From CAXMRP01 sp965216515 (GTDB lineage Bacteria; Pseudomonadota; Alphaproteobacteria; Rhizobiales; Afifellaceae), in the NCBI GenBank assembly GCA_965216515.1, contig OZ244173.1:2542001-2606000 (forward strand): DNA of 64,000 nucleotides. Direction: 5' to 3'. The position numbers were made by a program, and so were the translations under genes. A model generated the notes under the pieces. That model saw nothing but the letters and a program-made list of their open reading frames with translations. It ran no database searches and was not told the origin of the DNA. Positions 62,811 to 64,000 of the stretch are shown here, piece by piece. Each line of letters opens with the position of its first letter. Within the stretch, counting starts at the first letter, position 1.

Positions 62811-64000
62811 CCAGCCCCCCCGGAGCCGATCCGGCCCGCGCGGCCGATACCTTCGAACGGCAGTGGCAAGCCTCCGATCCAGACGCATCGGCCTGGGTCG
62901 TCGCCAATGCCGGCTCCGGCAAGACCCATGTTCTGACCCAGAGGGTCTTGCGCCTTCTTCTCGCCGGCGCCGACCCGGCATCCATCTTGTGCCTGACTTA
63001 CACCAAGGCCGCGGCATCGGAGATGGCGAACCGCATTTTCAAGGAACTGGCCATCTGGGCCTGGTCGGAAGATCCGGCACTCGACCGTCATATCGAGGCG
63101 TTGCAGGGCGCGTTGCCGCGGCCCGGCCAGCGCGCCGCGGCGCGTGCGCTGTTTGCCAAGGCGCTGGACACGCCCGGCGGCCTGCGGGTTCAGACCATTC
63201 ACGCCTTCTGCGAGCGCCTGCTCCACCAGTTTCCGATCGAGGCCAACGTTCCCGGCCGCTTCGAGGTTCTCGAAGGACCGGCACAGGAGGCCTTGATGAC
63301 GGCGGCCCGCGAAAAGGTCATGCGCCGGGCCGCCAACGAGGCCGGCGTGGCCGAGGCGTTGCAGACCATGGCCGAGTTGGCGGCCGATAGCGATATATTC
63401 GGCGCGTTGCAGGCCATGCTTGCCAAGCGCGAAGCGCTGGCGGACTGGAAACGCCGCGTCGGCAATGCCGACGGTCCCGGTTCGCTTGCCGGCCTGATCG
63501 ACGATCTTGATGCCGCATTCCAGTTGCAGCCGGGCGACAACGAGGAAACAGTCGCCGAGCGGTTTCTTGGCGATCAGCCCCTGACGCTGATCGGCGCACA
63601 CGGTGCGGAACTGCTGCGACAATTGGAGGCGCATCCCGGTGCCACGAACGACACAATGGCAGATTGGGTTCGGCAGTATCTCGGCGCACGAAGCGCCGCG
63701 GAAAAGGCCGCCGCCGCATTGTCGTTTTATTTGAAGGCTGATGGCAGCCCGAAATCGCCGGGCCGCGCGCTCACCAAGGCGGTGCAGGGATCCTATCAAA
63801 ACTATTACGACCAGTTTGACTCCGATGCACAGCTGTGCCTGACGCTCCGCAACGACTTGCTCGCCGTTCGCACCGTGGCGGCGACAACCGCCCTGCTGAC
63901 CGTGGCCGATCGTGTTCTGGCGGAATATGCCAAGGCCAAGAAAGCGTCCGGTGCGCTGGATTTCGACGACCTGGTCTTCCGGACCCGCAATCTCCTTTCC
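62807..64000 (+). CDS. addA: Double-strand break repair helicase AddA, N-terminal part (partial)
   Basis: About 398 residues from ATG 62807, cut by the right window edge. UvrD-type helicase: Walker A ANAGSGKTHVLTQRV, motif Ia CLTYTKAAASEM, and VQTIHAFCERLLHQFP. The final visible ALDFDDLVFRTRNLLS precedes the Walker B region. It is the ATP-driven helicase/nuclease partner of AddB in RecBCD-like end processing, and its start overlaps the addB stop (ATGA). Confidence 0.96.
   Translation, partial: MTSPPGADPARAADTFERQWQASDPDASAWVVANAGSGKTHVLTQRVLRLLLAGADPASILCLTYTKAAASEMANRIFKELAIWAWSEDPALDRHIEALQGALPRPGQRAAARALFAKALDTPGGLRVQTIHAFCERLLHQFPIEANVPGRFEVLEGPAQEALMTAAREKVMRRAANEAGVAEALQTMAELAADSDIFGALQAMLAKREALADWKRRVGNADGPGSLAGLIDDLDAAFQLQPGDNEETVAERFLGDQPLTLIGAHGAELLRQLEAHPGATNDTMADWVRQYLGARSAAEKAAAALSFYLKADGSPKSPGRALTKAVQGSYQNYYDQFDSDAQLCLTLRNDLLAVRTVAATTALLTVADRVLAEYAKAKKASGALDFDDLVFRTRNLLS

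Overview
The window is a GC-rich stretch of alphaproteobacterial chromosome, most like Hyphomicrobiales (Rhizobiales). The evidence is gene order and content: leuS-lptE-holA, parB-parA-rsmG-mnmG-mnmE-rho-hemJ-hemE, then ppsR-maf-aroE-coaE-dnaQ-secB; the hrcA-grpE and dnaK-dnaJ loci; ahcY-divL-tsaE/amgK-murU-addB-addA; and an olsB-like acyltransferase. No tRNA, rRNA, CRISPR array, insertion sequence or prophage was seen.

Origin region (about 1-16.4 kb). Genes left of ~12.3 kb mostly read leftward and genes right of it read rightward, diverging from the AT-rich hemE/ppsR gap. That gap is the location of the replication origin in several alphaproteobacteria. It holds five imperfect DnaA-box-like sequences, AT-rich tracts and two GANTC sites. 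About 5 kb away, two perfect parS palindromes lie between mnmG and mnmE, close to parAB. A TTAA-N7-TTAA motif (CtrA type) with a GANTC site in its spacer lies between mnmE and rho. Together these make up replication start, segregation and probably cell-cycle control.

Housekeeping blocks (16.4-36.6 kb). secB, fxsA and a Tim44-like gene are followed by mltA, smr and an olsB-like gene, then comM, a family-25 glycosyltransferase, a CPA2 antiporter and an MltB-type lytic transglycosylase. gshB, yraN and rsmI face a LpoA/LppC-like lipoprotein. A YeeE/DUF6691 sulfur-transporter pair precedes hemW-rdgB-rph. Divergent from rph is the heat-shock pair hrcA-grpE, whose gap carries a tandem palindromic repeat.

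Accessory region (36.7-48.4 kb). This holds a large SPFH protein with internal repeats, a VOC protein, an MFS transporter and pyrE. An orphan AapJ-like periplasmic binding protein is translationally coupled to a membrane adenylate cyclase. A GMC oxidoreductase is broken by a frameshift in a GC dinucleotide tract. AlkB and a GT87-type membrane glycosyltransferase complete the region. The binding protein/cyclase pair is the best candidate for an undescribed signalling unit.

Right end (48.4-64 kb). dnaK, behind a good heat-shock-type promoter, and dnaJ are followed by an FMN reductase and by ahcY behind a palindromic operator. Next is a PAS kinase whose H-box histidine is replaced by tyrosine, which identifies it as DivL. 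A TsaE-AmgK fusion and MurU (threonylcarbamoyl tRNA modification plus cell-wall recycling) follow, then addB and the start of addA, which runs off the window. DivL, the CtrA-type box, the GANTC clusters and the origin all fit the CckA-DivL-CtrA/CcrM cell-cycle circuit.
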